DNA of 64,000 nucleotides from Haloarcula amylolytica JCM 13557 (lineage in GTDB: Archaea > Halobacteriota > Halobacteria > Halobacteriales > Haloarculaceae), in NCBI RefSeq assembly GCF_000336615.1, contig NZ_AOLW01000015.1, positions 469,263-533,262 of the forward strand. Direction: 5' to 3'. Below, one piece after another: positions 1-8,425 of the stretch. Numbering within the stretch: position 1 is the first letter of the stretch; each line of letters opens with the position of its first letter. Under the pieces are notes generated by a model. It was not told the origin of the DNA. It made no database searches and worked only from the letters and a program-made list of their open reading frames with translations. The position numbers were made by a program, and so were the translations under genes.

Positions 1-2
1 GA

Positions 3-71
3 AAGGAGGACGCGGAGGAAGCCGTCGACACTATCGTCGAGCGGCTCAGCGACCTCGGCCTGCTGGACTAA
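3..71 (+). CDS. C-terminal end of an unidentified protein (cut by window start)
   Basis: Only the last 22 codons are inside the window, ending in TAA at 69-71. The visible tail is acidic and helical (it ends ERLSDLGLLD), which would fit the end of a small regulatory or winged-helix protein, but that is too little to assign a family. A long hairpin starts 10 bases after the stop and may end this transcript. Confidence 0.6.
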   Translation, partial: KEDAEEAVDTIVERLSDLGLLD

Positions 72-81
72 CGGCTCGGTG

Positions 82-167
82 CTATAGTAACAATTGAAAC
101 GATGTACACACTGATCGCACTGCCGTCGTGCGATCAGGTGTGCATTGATTTTCAATGGCTACTATAG
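82..167. repeat. 86-base near-perfect hairpin (long imperfect palindrome)
   Basis: The left arm (82-119) pairs with the right arm (129-167) around a 9-base loop at 120-128. The inner stem CTGATCGCA/TGCGATCAG is perfect over 9 bp. The outer ends CTATAGTA and TACTATAG also match. Between them the arms carry a few bulges and mismatches. It lies between the end of the upstream gene and the helicase. It could be a transcription terminator, a small MITE-like element, or a structured RNA; the sequence alone does not decide. The outer CTATAGT also resembles a TATA element. Confidence 0.8.
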
Positions 168-293
168 TGACTGGCCGGCGGTCAGTCACTGCCCGTTTTT
201 CCGTTCATTGTGGTCTCGACGCTGTTCACACAGAGCGCGAGCGGCGGACAGGAACCCTGCGGTTCAAATACCGGGACGACTAACCCCGGCCCA

Positions 294-2741
294 ATGGCAG
301 ACCCGGCCTCGACGGGCACGGAGTCCTGGCGCACGTATTTCGGCTTCGACGAGCCATACGAGAACCAGGCTGACGCCGTCGAACGAGCCATCGAGGCGGG
401 CAAGGCACGCGGTTTTCTCGCGATGGAGGGCCCCTGCGGGACGGGCAAGACGATGGCCGCGCTCACCGCCGGCGCGACGCTGGTCCGCGATACGAATCTG
501 TACGAGCGAATGGTCGTCGTTACCCCGGTCAAACAACAGCTCCAGCAGTTCGTCGACGACCTTCGAGCGCTCAACGCTGGAATAGAGGAGCCCTTCGACG
601 GCATCTCGCTGGTCGGCAAGCGCGACCTCTGCCCGTACGGTCGCGAGGGGCAGTTCCCCGACGACGTGGGCACGCACGACCGCTGTGAGGACCTCAGGGA
701 GGCGACGGCGCGGTTAGTCGAGGACGACGGGCGCTCGGACGGCGCAGCCGTCGCGGACGCCACAATCGCCGGTGAGACCGACGACGACCAGTGGTGGGAC
801 CCGCGGAAGGGTCAGGACCTCGCCGCTGCCGCGCGCCCCGACGCAGTCGAGCAGTCGACTCTTGGCAACGACACACTCCAGACCGCTGGCGCGACCTCCC
901 CATACCGGAAGGCCCAGCCCACGGCCCCAGAGTCGATGGCTGAGGGATCGGACCCGCCGCTGTACTGTCCGTTCGAAGCGGACTGGTACGCTCGTAACAA
1001 GGGCTCGTCCGTCGATTTCTCCGCCGGGGAGGGGCATGTAGTGACGATGGACGACTACCTGCCGGCGGCGACGGAGCGCGGGACCTGCCCACACCGGGTG
1101 ATGAACGTGATGCTAAACGAGGCCGACGTTGTCATCGGGAACTACAACCACCTGTTCGACCCCGGCTCTCGACCCCTGCTGTCGGACGTGCTCGACGGCC
1201 AGACGCTCGTCATCGTGGACGAGGCCCACCGGCTCGAAGAGCGCGTGCGGGACCTCTTGTCGGACCGCCTGGGCCGCCAGACTATCGTCCAGGCGCGCAA
1301 CGACTGCACGACGCTCATTCAGCGCGCCCAGCAGAGCGCCGACCACAAGGCGCAGGTCCGCGAGGTGCTGTCGGCCCGTGAAGTCCCGCTGGACGCAGTC
1401 GACCAGGCCCGGAAGTTCTACGACGACCTCGTTCGGTGGCTCGACGACCGCATCGAGTCGTTCCTCGACGCCGAACACGAAGGCTGGCGCGCGGACCCGT
1501 CGATGCTGCCGGAACACGATAGGGAGATTCCGCTGCGGGACCCCGACACGGTCGAACAGGACGAACTGACCGAGTGGGCCGAGGGCAAGGGATACGACGG
1601 GTCGCTCTGGCGGTCACTGTCGAAGGTCGGGGCCGCGGTCGAGGACGCAATCGACCAGCTCGGCCTGACCCGCCAGCCGGTGTGTGCCGCCGTCGGCGTG
1701 CTGGCCGGCCAGTGGTGGGAGCGCGACCACGCGACGTTCCTCCGGGAGATCGAACTGGAGCACTCCCCCAATCACGGACAGACCCTCGACGCCGATTACC
1801 AGGCCGTCTACACGCCGGGGCTGCTCTGTTACAACTGCATGCCGGCGACGGCGCTTCGGAACGTCTTCGACGACCTCGGGGGCGGTATCCTGATGAGCGC
1901 GACGCTGGAGCCGCTGGACGTGTTCACCCGCGTTTCCGGGCTGGATTCGATGGCCGAGACGGGGTCGACAGCCCCCGACGAGCAGTCCGGCGACGGCCGG
2001 CCGGTCCGCACGACCACCTACGACCTGCCGTTCCCGTCCGAGAACCGGGCCTCGTATCTCGTGGACGCGACGCCGTTTACCGCGCGCAACCGCGGCGACC
2101 CCGAGACGATGCGGCCGCTCGGGGAGAACTGGAACCCGACGCGCGACGAGTACGCACAGGCGCTGCGCGCGCTGGCCCGCTCGCCGGGCAACGTCATGGT
2201 GGCGATGCCGAACTATCGGGAGGCGCGCTGGGCCGGCGCATACCTGCAAGAAGCCGTCGACAAGGCCGTTCTCGTTGACGAGTCATCGAGCAACGAGGAG
2301 ACCGAACGGCTGAAACGCGAGTTCTTCAGCGGCGACGGGAAAGTCATGGTCACGTCGACACGCGGGACGCTGACGGAGGGTGTCGACTACGACGGCGAGA
2401 AGCTATCGACCTGTGCCGTCGTGGGCATCCCGCTGGTGAATATCGGGTCGCCCCGCGTCCGGGGTGTCCAGCGAGCATACGGCGACGCCTTCGGCGAGGA
2501 CAACGCCTTCGAGTACGCCCTGACTGTCCCGGCCGTGCGGCGCGCGCGCCAGGCCATCGGCCGCGTCATCCGCGGTGTCGACGAGGTCGGCGTGCGGGCG
2601 CTGGTCGGCCGCCGGTACACGCCGGACGCACGGCATTCGGTGTATCCGTACCTGCCCGCCGGCGAGCGCGAGGAGTTCACCCGGATGACACCCGATTTCC
2701 TCGCGAGCCAACTAGATTCGTTCTGGGCCGACCACCAGTAG
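294..2741 (+). CDS. XPD/Rad3-type ATP-dependent DNA helicase
   Basis: Superfamily 2 5'-3' DNA helicase of the XPD/DinG group, expected to act in repair or recombination. Counting from the ATG at 294, Walker A (GPCGTGKT) is at 46-53, a DEAH box lies in VIVDEAHRLEE, and motif VI reads QAIGRVIRG near the C-terminus. Four cysteines at 113, 131, 225 and 265 match the Fe-S cluster domain of XPD. About 90 residues of low-complexity acidic sequence separate the second and third cysteines. The upstream in-frame start at 210 would add 28 unconserved-looking residues; the ATG at 294 gives a short-leader transcript. About 815 aa. Confidence 0.9.
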   Translation: MADPASTGTESWRTYFGFDEPYENQADAVERAIEAGKARGFLAMEGPCGTGKTMAALTAGATLVRDTNLYERMVVVTPVKQQLQQFVDDLRALNAGIEEPFDGISLVGKRDLCPYGREGQFPDDVGTHDRCEDLREATARLVEDDGRSDGAAVADATIAGETDDDQWWDPRKGQDLAAAARPDAVEQSTLGNDTLQTAGATSPYRKAQPTAPESMAEGSDPPLYCPFEADWYARNKGSSVDFSAGEGHVVTMDDYLPAATERGTCPHRVMNVMLNEADVVIGNYNHLFDPGSRPLLSDVLDGQTLVIVDEAHRLEERVRDLLSDRLGRQTIVQARNDCTTLIQRAQQSADHKAQVREVLSAREVPLDAVDQARKFYDDLVRWLDDRIESFLDAEHEGWRADPSMLPEHDREIPLRDPDTVEQDELTEWAEGKGYDGSLWRSLSKVGAAVEDAIDQLGLTRQPVCAAVGVLAGQWWERDHATFLREIELEHSPNHGQTLDADYQAVYTPGLLCYNCMPATALRNVFDDLGGGILMSATLEPLDVFTRVSGLDSMAETGSTAPDEQSGDGRPVRTTTYDLPFPSENRASYLVDATPFTARNRGDPETMRPLGENWNPTRDEYAQALRALARSPGNVMVAMPNYREARWAGAYLQEAVDKAVLVDESSSNEETERLKREFFSGDGKVMVTSTRGTLTEGVDYDGEKLSTCAVVGIPLVNIGSPRVRGVQRAYGDAFGEDNAFEYALTVPAVRRARQAIGRVIRGVDEVGVRALVGRRYTPDARHSVYPYLPAGEREEFTRMTPDFLASQLDSFWADHQ

Positions 2742-2816
2742 TGCCGCCTGTTGATTAACCGGAAGATTTCGTTGCCAGCGGAAAGCATATACATCGTGGA
2801 ACGAGTGTACCTATAG

Positions 2817-2978
2817 ATGCCCGAGTGTCAGAACTGCGGCGAGTTCGTAACCGAGCAGTACGTACGGGTTTTCACACCAGAAGCCGTCGAAGGTCATGGC
2901 CCCCGGGTCTGTCCGAACTGTGAGGACAAACTCAGAGACGGCGCGGATGTCCGTGAAGCGCGATCCTCGAGGCAGTAG
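2817..2978 (+). CDS. small zinc-ribbon protein, 53 aa (DUF7563-like)
   Basis: A 53-residue protein with two CxxC knuckles (PECQNCGE at the N-terminus and VCPNCEDK near residue 32), which is the layout of a zinc ribbon. Such microproteins are common in haloarchaea and some affect regulation, but no function can be read from this one. It starts with ATG 75 bases after the helicase stop and ends 51 bases before the Get3-like ATPase. A TATA-like GCATATACAT about 30 bases upstream suggests its own promoter. The family name is from memory. Confidence 0.8.
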   Translation: MPECQNCGEFVTEQYVRVFTPEAVEGHGPRVCPNCEDKLRDGADVREARSSRQ

Positions 2979-3029
2979 GACAACTCTTTTTCGGGAAGTA
3001 CTCAAGTCCGGGCGAGCGTAGCTCCTGGC

Positions 3030-4118
3030 ATGAGCGAACTCGACGTCGAGGCGGTCGACGACATCGACGCACCCGCGGGAATCGACGCAGCGGAGTACGT
3101 CCTCTACGGCGGGAAAGGCGGCGTCGGCAAGACGACGTGTGCCGCGGCAACGGCGCTGGCCTCCGCGCGAGACGACACGGCGACGCTCGTCGTCTCTACG
3201 GACCCCGCACACTCGCTGTCGGACACGCTGGAGGCGGACATCCCGGCGACGCCGACGCGCATCCGTGAGGACATCCCGCTGTACGCCGCGGAAATCGACC
3301 CGGAGGCCGCCGTCGGCGAGGGACCGCTCGGCGTCGAGGAGGACGCACTCGGCGGCGTGGGCGAACTGCTCGGCGGCGACGGCATGTTCGGCGGTGGCGC
3401 AGGCGGCGCAGCAGGCGCAGGTCAGGCCGAGGACCCCATCGGCGGCGAGGAGGGACTCCTCGGCGGGTCGATGCCCGGGGCTGACGAGGCCGCGGCCCTC
3501 CGCCTCCTGCTGGATTACGTCGACGACGACCGCTTCGACCGCGTCGTCATCGACACCGCCCCGACCGGTCACACGCTCCGCCTGCTGGAACTCCCCGAGA
3601 CGATGGATTCGATGGTCGGGAAGATCCTCCAGCTCCGCGAGCGGTTTTCGGGGATGATGGACAACCTCACCGGCATGTTCGGCGACGACCAAGACGTGGA
3701 TGCTGAGGCCGGCATCGAGGACCTGCGGGAACTGTCCGACCGCATCGAACACCTGCGGTCGATTCTGCAGGATTCCCGGAAGACCGACTTCCGCATCGTG
3801 ATGGTCCCCGAGGAACTGTCTGTGGTCGAATCCGAACGCTTGCTCGCCCAACTCGACGAGTTCAACATCCCCGTCAGCACCGTCGTCGTCAACAGAGTGA
3901 TGCAAGACCCGAGCGAAGTGCTCGGCGAGGACGTAGACATCGCCGGCCCGAACCACGCCGACTGCGAGTTCTGCGCGCGGCGCTGGCAGGTCCAGCAGGA
4001 CGCGCTGGCCCGGTCACAGGACATGTTCCGCGGCCACGACGTGCGCCGCGTCCCGCTGTTCGCCGAAGAAGTGCGCGGCGAGCGGTTGCTGTCGGTTGTG
4101 GCGGCCTGTCTGGACTGA
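3030..4118 (+). CDS. Get3/ArsA-family ATPase (TRC40-like)
   Basis: Cytosolic P-loop ATPase related to eukaryotic Get3, which chaperones tail-anchored membrane proteins, and to arsenite-pump ATPase ArsA. The deviant Walker A GGKGGVGKTT is at 27-36 and switch II DTAPTGHTLR at 175-184. Cys312 and Cys315 form the CxxC that binds zinc at the Get3 dimer interface. There is one ATPase domain, as in Get3, rather than the tandem repeat of ArsA. No arsenic genes are nearby, so a Get3-type role is more likely. Residues 108-150 are a Gly/Ala-rich insertion at the position of the client-binding region. Confidence 0.88.
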   Translation: MSELDVEAVDDIDAPAGIDAAEYVLYGGKGGVGKTTCAAATALASARDDTATLVVSTDPAHSLSDTLEADIPATPTRIREDIPLYAAEIDPEAAVGEGPLGVEEDALGGVGELLGGDGMFGGGAGGAAGAGQAEDPIGGEEGLLGGSMPGADEAAALRLLLDYVDDDRFDRVVIDTAPTGHTLRLLELPETMDSMVGKILQLRERFSGMMDNLTGMFGDDQDVDAEAGIEDLRELSDRIEHLRSILQDSRKTDFRIVMVPEELSVVESERLLAQLDEFNIPVSTVVVNRVMQDPSEVLGEDVDIAGPNHADCEFCARRWQVQQDALARSQDMFRGHDVRRVPLFAEEVRGERLLSVVAACLD

Positions 4119-4150
4119 GACGGATTGGTGTATCGGGCGGCAGTCGTTGC

Positions 4151-4975
4151 TTAACTCGTCAGCTTCCGGATGACGCCAAAGGCCGCGTCGCGCCACCGCG
4201 CCGGCAGATAGTCAAGCATGAGAAGCAGTTGCGCGCCCTGGCCGACGGGATACCGCGGCTCGGGATCGCTGGCGCTGGCGGCGTCGCGGATGGTGAGCGC
4301 CACCGTCCCGGGGGTGACCGACAGTGCGTCCTGGATGCCGACGAGGCTCGAATCCTCGTGGGCCTGGTACAGCCAGTCGTACGCGCCGGACTTGTCGAGC
4401 TCGTCGAGTTCTTCCTCGGCGCGGTCGTCGAAGTTGGTCTCCACCGGTCCGGGTTCGACGAGCACCACGTCGATGCCGAACTCTTCGACCTCCATCCGGA
4501 GCGCGTCGCTGAGCCCCTCCAGAGCGAACTTCGAGGCGGCGTAGCCACCCTGGTTCGGGAACGCGATACGGCCCGCGACGCTGGAGACGTTGACGATAGT
4601 TCCGTTCTCGCGAGCCCGCATGTGCGGGAGCGCTTCGCGGATGAGTCGGTGGGGGCCGTAGAGGTTCACGTCGAACTGCTCGTGTAGCGCCGCCGTCGAC
4701 ACGTCCTCGACCGCGCCGAACTGCGGGTAGCCGGCGTTGTTCACCAGGCAGTCGAGCCGTCCCTCGGCGTCGATGAGCGACTCAACGACCCGCTCGCATT
4801 CGCGCGGGTTCGTCACGTCGAGTTCGGCGGTCTCACACCCGTCTTCGCCGAGGTCTTCGATGTCCGATTCCTCGCGAGCGGTCGCCCAGACTGTCCAGTC
4901 GTCGGCCAGGAACGCCTCGGCACTCGCCCGCCCGATACCCGAGGACGCCCCCGTAATCAGCACCGTCTTCGCCAT
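4151..4975 (-). CDS. short-chain dehydrogenase/reductase
   Basis: Classical SDR oxidoreductase of about 274 aa with an N-terminal Rossmann fold. TGASSGIG binds NAD(P), NNAG lies in strand 4, and the catalytic Ser-Tyr-Lys set is in VSSVAGR and YAASK. The acidic residue pattern after strand 2 is not decisive for NAD versus NADP, and the substrate cannot be deduced. The start is the ATG at 4975 (MAKTVLIT), which places the nucleotide-binding motif at residue 8; an in-frame start 21 bases upstream would add an unlikely extension. It is convergent with the Get3-like gene, 32 bases apart. Confidence 0.88.
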   Translation of the reverse strand: MAKTVLITGASSGIGRASAEAFLADDWTVWATAREESDIEDLGEDGCETAELDVTNPRECERVVESLIDAEGRLDCLVNNAGYPQFGAVEDVSTAALHEQFDVNLYGPHRLIREALPHMRARENGTIVNVSSVAGRIAFPNQGGYAASKFALEGLSDALRMEVEEFGIDVVLVEPGPVETNFDDRAEEELDELDKSGAYDWLYQAHEDSSLVGIQDALSVTPGTVALTIRDAASASDPEPRYPVGQGAQLLLMLDYLPARWRDAAFGVIRKLTS

Positions 4976-5017
4976 GTGTTGGCCGGGAGAACACACCCCG
5001 GGAAGTTATACTGTCGG

Positions 5018-5836
5018 TTATTCGGACGGAGTACTGACAGCAGCCTTCGCCTCGTCGGCGTAGCTGTCGGCCAGCCGGGTCGGCTCGGGGAGCTTGTAGC
5101 CGTCGGTGGTGGCTTCGACGATGTCCGCCGCCGTGCTTGCGCTGACGCGATGGCCGGGGCTGACGATGAGCGGATTGATGTGCCGGTTCGGTGAGTCGTA
5201 CTGACGCGTCTGGAGCGCATGACCGATAACCGTTCCATCGGGGCAGGTCTCGACGCTGTCGTCTGCTGCAATCGGAATCCGAGTCCCTTCCGGGTATGTT
5301 TCGTCGAGCGACTGCTCCGGCGTGCCACAGAGGAGGCTCTTGGCGACGCCGACGGCCGGCACGTCCAGCGTGATGCCGATGTGTGTCGCCAGGCCGGCCT
5401 CCCGAAAGTGGATGCGACCGCTGCCGTCGACGAGTACCACGTCCGGGTCGGCCTCCAACTCAGCGAAGGCGGCCAGGATTGCGCCGCCTTCGCGGAACGA
5501 CAGCAGGCCGGGAATGTACGGAATCTCGGTGCGCTCCACGGCGCTGACCCGCTCGATGACCTCGTCGTTCCGTAGCACGACAATAGCCGAGACGGCCCTG
5601 TCGTCGACGAACGCCTGGTCGACGCCGGCGACGAGCGGCGCGTCCGTTGTATCGTCGCCAGCACCCAGCGTCGTCTGGTCGCCGTCCGGGACGTCTCCGG
5701 CGCGCCCGATTGTCTCGGGTGAAAAGTCCAGGTCGTCCTCGAATCGCGCAACCTCGGCGATGTCGCGTTGCAGCAACTCCATCTCCGCTTGCGAGAGCGA
5801 CGGGTCGGGGACGAACTCGGGGCGAACCGGGTCCAT
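5018..5836 (-). CDS. nfi: endonuclease V (deoxyinosine-specific nuclease)
   Basis: Repair enzyme that cuts DNA one base 3' of deoxyinosine. The active-site blocks of the family are present in order: VAGVDQAF (Asp), EIPYIPGLLSFREG (Glu), and VVLVDGSGRIHFREAGLATHIG (Asp). The usual DGHG is DGSG here. The protein is 272 aa, longer than bacterial Nfi because of about 45 extra acidic N-terminal residues. ATG at 5836 lies 2 bases after the rhomboid stop, so the two genes are almost certainly co-transcribed. Confidence 0.92.
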   Translation of the reverse strand: MDPVRPEFVPDPSLSQAEMELLQRDIAEVARFEDDLDFSPETIGRAGDVPDGDQTTLGAGDDTTDAPLVAGVDQAFVDDRAVSAIVVLRNDEVIERVSAVERTEIPYIPGLLSFREGGAILAAFAELEADPDVVLVDGSGRIHFREAGLATHIGITLDVPAVGVAKSLLCGTPEQSLDETYPEGTRIPIAADDSVETCPDGTVIGHALQTRQYDSPNRHINPLIVSPGHRVSASTAADIVEATTDGYKLPEPTRLADSYADEAKAAVSTPSE

Positions 5837-5838
5837 CG

Positions 5839-6783
5839 TCACGGACGACGGCGGCCGGGACCACCCGGTCCACCGGGGCCGCCTGGGCCGCCGCCACCGC
5901 CACCACCGAACTGTATCTGGCCGGGCATCCGGGTCTGCCCCTTGATCTTCTGGCCGTACCAGAGCCCGATGACGAGGCCGATGAGGTGTGCGAGGTGGGC
6001 GATGTTGCCGCCGAGTAGCCCGGCCCCCTGCATGCTGAACGTCCCGGCGATGCTCAGCAGGAAGTAGAAGCCGGTGATGGCCCAGATCGGGACGGGAATC
6101 AGGAAGTACAGGTACACGCGGAGATCCGGCTTCAGAACGGTCAGGAACGCCATGATTGCCAGCGCCGCGCCGCTGGCCCCGAGGACGCCGTAGCCGGAGC
6201 CGCTCTGGATCATTTGGAGACCGATTTGACCGAGGCCAGCAAGCGCTCCAGAGACAAGGAAAAAGATAGCGAACTTCTTCGATCCGATTTGTTGCTCGAC
6301 CAGCCGGCCGAAGAAGTAGATGATGATGCCGTTCCCGAAGATATGGAACAGACCCCCTCGAGCATGAGAGAATATTGATGTAAACCACGTCCAGACGTAC
6401 TCCGGATTGTTCGGGTGAAGGACGAACAGCATTTGGTGAGCCTGTTCACCGAGCGTGAACGTCACAACGTGTTGAAGTATAAACACGATCCCCATGATCG
6501 CCAGGAACAGGTACGTGACGTTCCCCCGGAAGTACGCCAGCGGGCCGCCGGGTCCGGTGTCGATACCGAGCCGGTCGGCGACGCCGCCGCCCCCGGAGGT
6601 CTGGCCAGTGTTTACACTCTCATCGAACCCGCTGTCGAACACGCCGCCCGGATCGCTCCAGTTATCCAGTCCGGGGCAATCGTGGGCCTCGGGCAGTCTG
6701 TGTTCCGAACAGTAGGTCCCGCCACAGTGCCCACACTGGTACGGCATGTTCTCCTGCTTTCCACAGGCATCGCACTCCGACAT
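5839..6783 (-). CDS. rhomboid-family intramembrane protease with AN1-type zinc finger
   Basis: Membrane protease of 314 aa. The N-terminus (residues 4-36) carries cysteines and histidines in an AN1-like zinc finger (CDACGK, CGHCGG, CSEH, H, C). A linker follows, then about six membrane segments from residue 90. The catalytic Ser204 lies in GASG and His266 in AHLAHLIG; His147 and Asn151 (HxxxN) match the oxyanion site. The C-terminus is a Gly/Pro-rich tail. The finger may guide the protease to a target or complex. It is the first gene of a two-gene unit with endonuclease V. Confidence 0.92.
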   Translation of the reverse strand: MSECDACGKQENMPYQCGHCGGTYCSEHRLPEAHDCPGLDNWSDPGGVFDSGFDESVNTGQTSGGGGVADRLGIDTGPGGPLAYFRGNVTYLFLAIMGIVFILQHVVTFTLGEQAHQMLFVLHPNNPEYVWTWFTSIFSHARGGLFHIFGNGIIIYFFGRLVEQQIGSKKFAIFFLVSGALAGLGQIGLQMIQSGSGYGVLGASGAALAIMAFLTVLKPDLRVYLYFLIPVPIWAITGFYFLLSIAGTFSMQGAGLLGGNIAHLAHLIGLVIGLWYGQKIKGQTRMPGQIQFGGGGGGGPGGPGGPGGPGRRRP

Positions 6784-6869
6784 TGTCCTACGGTAGGAGT
6801 GGGCGGTGGAAAGGGATTGTGCTTATACTGTCGGCCGTCAGTCTGTGACGGGTTTCGTGACGCAGCGGC

Positions 6870-7814
6870 TCATTCGCCGATGTCGGGGTTGCTTTCAGCG
6901 TCCCGGAGCACGCCGATCCACGCCGGTTCGTCGTCGTACTCGATCGACCCGCCGGACACCTCGGTGGTGCGCGTTTCGCCGTCGGCCTGTTGCCCCGCAA
7001 ATTCCGAATGGAACGTGTCAAGCTCGTCCGACTCTGCGGTTCGGAGTGAGCTGGGGAACTGGCTTTCGTCGCCCTCTGGAGTGAGTATAGTCGGTGATTC
7101 GTCGATGAGTTCACTCTGGTCGTAGCCGAAAATGTCGGCCAGCTTCTGGTTCACGTAGACGAACGTCCCGTCCTGAATGATACAGACGCCCGCGAGCTCC
7201 TGTTCGACGAGCCGTTGATACCACGAGAGGGCGTTCCAGAACCGCTGTTCGGTGCGGTGTTGCTCGACGGCGTTCTCGATTCGGTTGGCGAGGACGTCGT
7301 ACGTATCTGACCGGCCTCCCTTCTGCATGTAGTCCGTCACGCCCGACGCGATTGCCTCGCTCGCGATCTCCTCGCTACCCTTGCCAGTGAACAGAATGAA
7401 CGGGATGTCCTGGTACTGCTCGCGGACGAGTTCCAGAAACTCCAGCCCGTCGGTGTTTGGCATGTCGTAGTCGCTGACGATACAGTCGACCTGCTCGGTC
7501 CGGAGGAAATCGAGCGCGGCGACGGCGCTGGTCTTCGTCACGACGTCGAAGTCGTCGTTGATGCGTTCGAGATACATCTCGACCAGTTCACCGACCTGTG
7601 GGTCGTCGTCGACGTGCAACACGGTACACTGCTGGGACTGCTCGACCTTCGCTAGTGGAATCGGCACCTCTGCCCGTATTTCATCGCGGCGGTCCGCTGA
7701 TTCGGTCCGGAGAAGCGGTGTGTGACGCGTCGTCGCGCGGCGGCTTCCGCTGATGGCCTCGCTGGAGAGTTCCACTATCTTATCCTCGAGCTGCCACTGC
7801 TCCTCAGGAGTCAT
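6870..7814 (-). CDS. response regulator receiver-PAS protein
   Basis: Cytosolic two-component signalling protein of 314 aa. The receiver domain runs from about residue 62 to 185, with acidic pocket DDD at 69-71, phospho-acceptor Asp115 in SDYDMP, a Thr in LFTGKG and the conserved Lys after MQ. A PAS domain follows from about residue 190 (IIQDGTFVYVNQKLADIFGY). There is no histidine-kinase or DNA-binding domain, so it probably relays signals to a partner kinase or effector encoded elsewhere. The first 60 residues have no recognisable domain. Confidence 0.88.
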   Translation of the reverse strand: MTPEEQWQLEDKIVELSSEAISGSRRATTRHTPLLRTESADRRDEIRAEVPIPLAKVEQSQQCTVLHVDDDPQVGELVEMYLERINDDFDVVTKTSAVAALDFLRTEQVDCIVSDYDMPNTDGLEFLELVREQYQDIPFILFTGKGSEEIASEAIASGVTDYMQKGGRSDTYDVLANRIENAVEQHRTEQRFWNALSWYQRLVEQELAGVCIIQDGTFVYVNQKLADIFGYDQSELIDESPTILTPEGDESQFPSSLRTAESDELDTFHSEFAGQQADGETRTTEVSGGSIEYDDEPAWIGVLRDAESNPDIGE

Positions 7815-8226
7815 TTTCTCTCACGGTGCTGTCGATAGTACAGCAGTCGAACGCAATCACCCGTCCAGTCACGCTGGTCGTGAGTGTTGTAGACCTCAGC
7901 CCCCCTACGTCTGCCCGCCAAAGAGAGCCGGCGGGACGTATGTGTTTCAAATAGTAGTCAGGAACTACCCATCCAGACATCAATACCTAATCCTGGCCAG
8001 TAGTTACATACCAGTCTACTAAACGCTACTGATGAGGTGTATCGCTGTGGGCCTTCTTCTGAACGTTTCACCCGTCTGTGTTACTTGACCGCCATATGGT
8101 CGGTTCAAGTCTTATATGTGTAGATTCCCGGATTTATCTTTTAATTCTATACTTAATACAACATATAATATGTAGGTACACTTCAGATAAATTTAATTAT
8201 TTCGCGCCCTACATCAAAATCGTATC
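7815..8226. other. 412-base AT-rich intergenic region
   Basis: No gene is supported here. The right half (8080-8226) is much richer in A+T than the surroundings and holds several TATA-like stretches. It also contains the dyad listed at 8083-8110. It separates two divergent genes and probably carries the promoter of the small hydrophobic protein at 8227. Confidence 0.6.
8083..8110. promoter_or_regulatory. dyad ACTTGACCG / CGGTTCAAGT with CCATATGG centre
   Basis: The arms 8083-8091 and 8101-8110 are inverted copies with one extra T, and the centre (8092-8099) is itself the palindrome CCATATGG. It lies about 120 bases before the small ORF at 8227. It may be an operator or the end of a transcript; the function is not known. 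Confidence 0.5.
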
Positions 8227-8358
8227 ATGTCCGATACTACCATGCGCGAATACCTCGCAGAGCACCCGAAAATGGCCGGCGCACTGTTCACCCTCCTGAT
8301 GCTACTGTCACAGGCGGGGACTGCAGCAGCTAATAATAATATCTACATCGGGCCATAA
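8227..8358 (+). CDS. 43-aa hydrophobic microprotein
   Basis: A 43-residue protein beginning MSDTTMREYLAEHPKM. It has a charged N-terminal helix, one hydrophobic stretch (residues 16-29, about the length of a short membrane span or signal core), then an Ala-rich and Asn-rich tail (TAAANNNIYIGP). The final Gly-Pro is followed by TAA. I recall similar tiny haloarchaeal proteins but cannot confirm a family. It is convergent with, and 67 bases from, the stop of the CHAT protease gene, so it is a candidate partner or substrate of that protease. Confidence 0.65.
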   Translation: MSDTTMREYLAEHPKMAGALFTLLMLLSQAGTAAANNNIYIGP

Positions 8359-8425
8359 ACCGTAGAACTGGCAACATAAGCAGCTGTTTTCGTCGCGTTG
8401 TTCTTAGCAAAAACCGGCAAGGAAA

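Noticed and set aside
182-763. Long frames opposite the helicase gene
   Set aside because: GC-rich haloarchaeal coding DNA commonly leaves antisense frames open; these have no promoter or recognisable family and unnatural composition.
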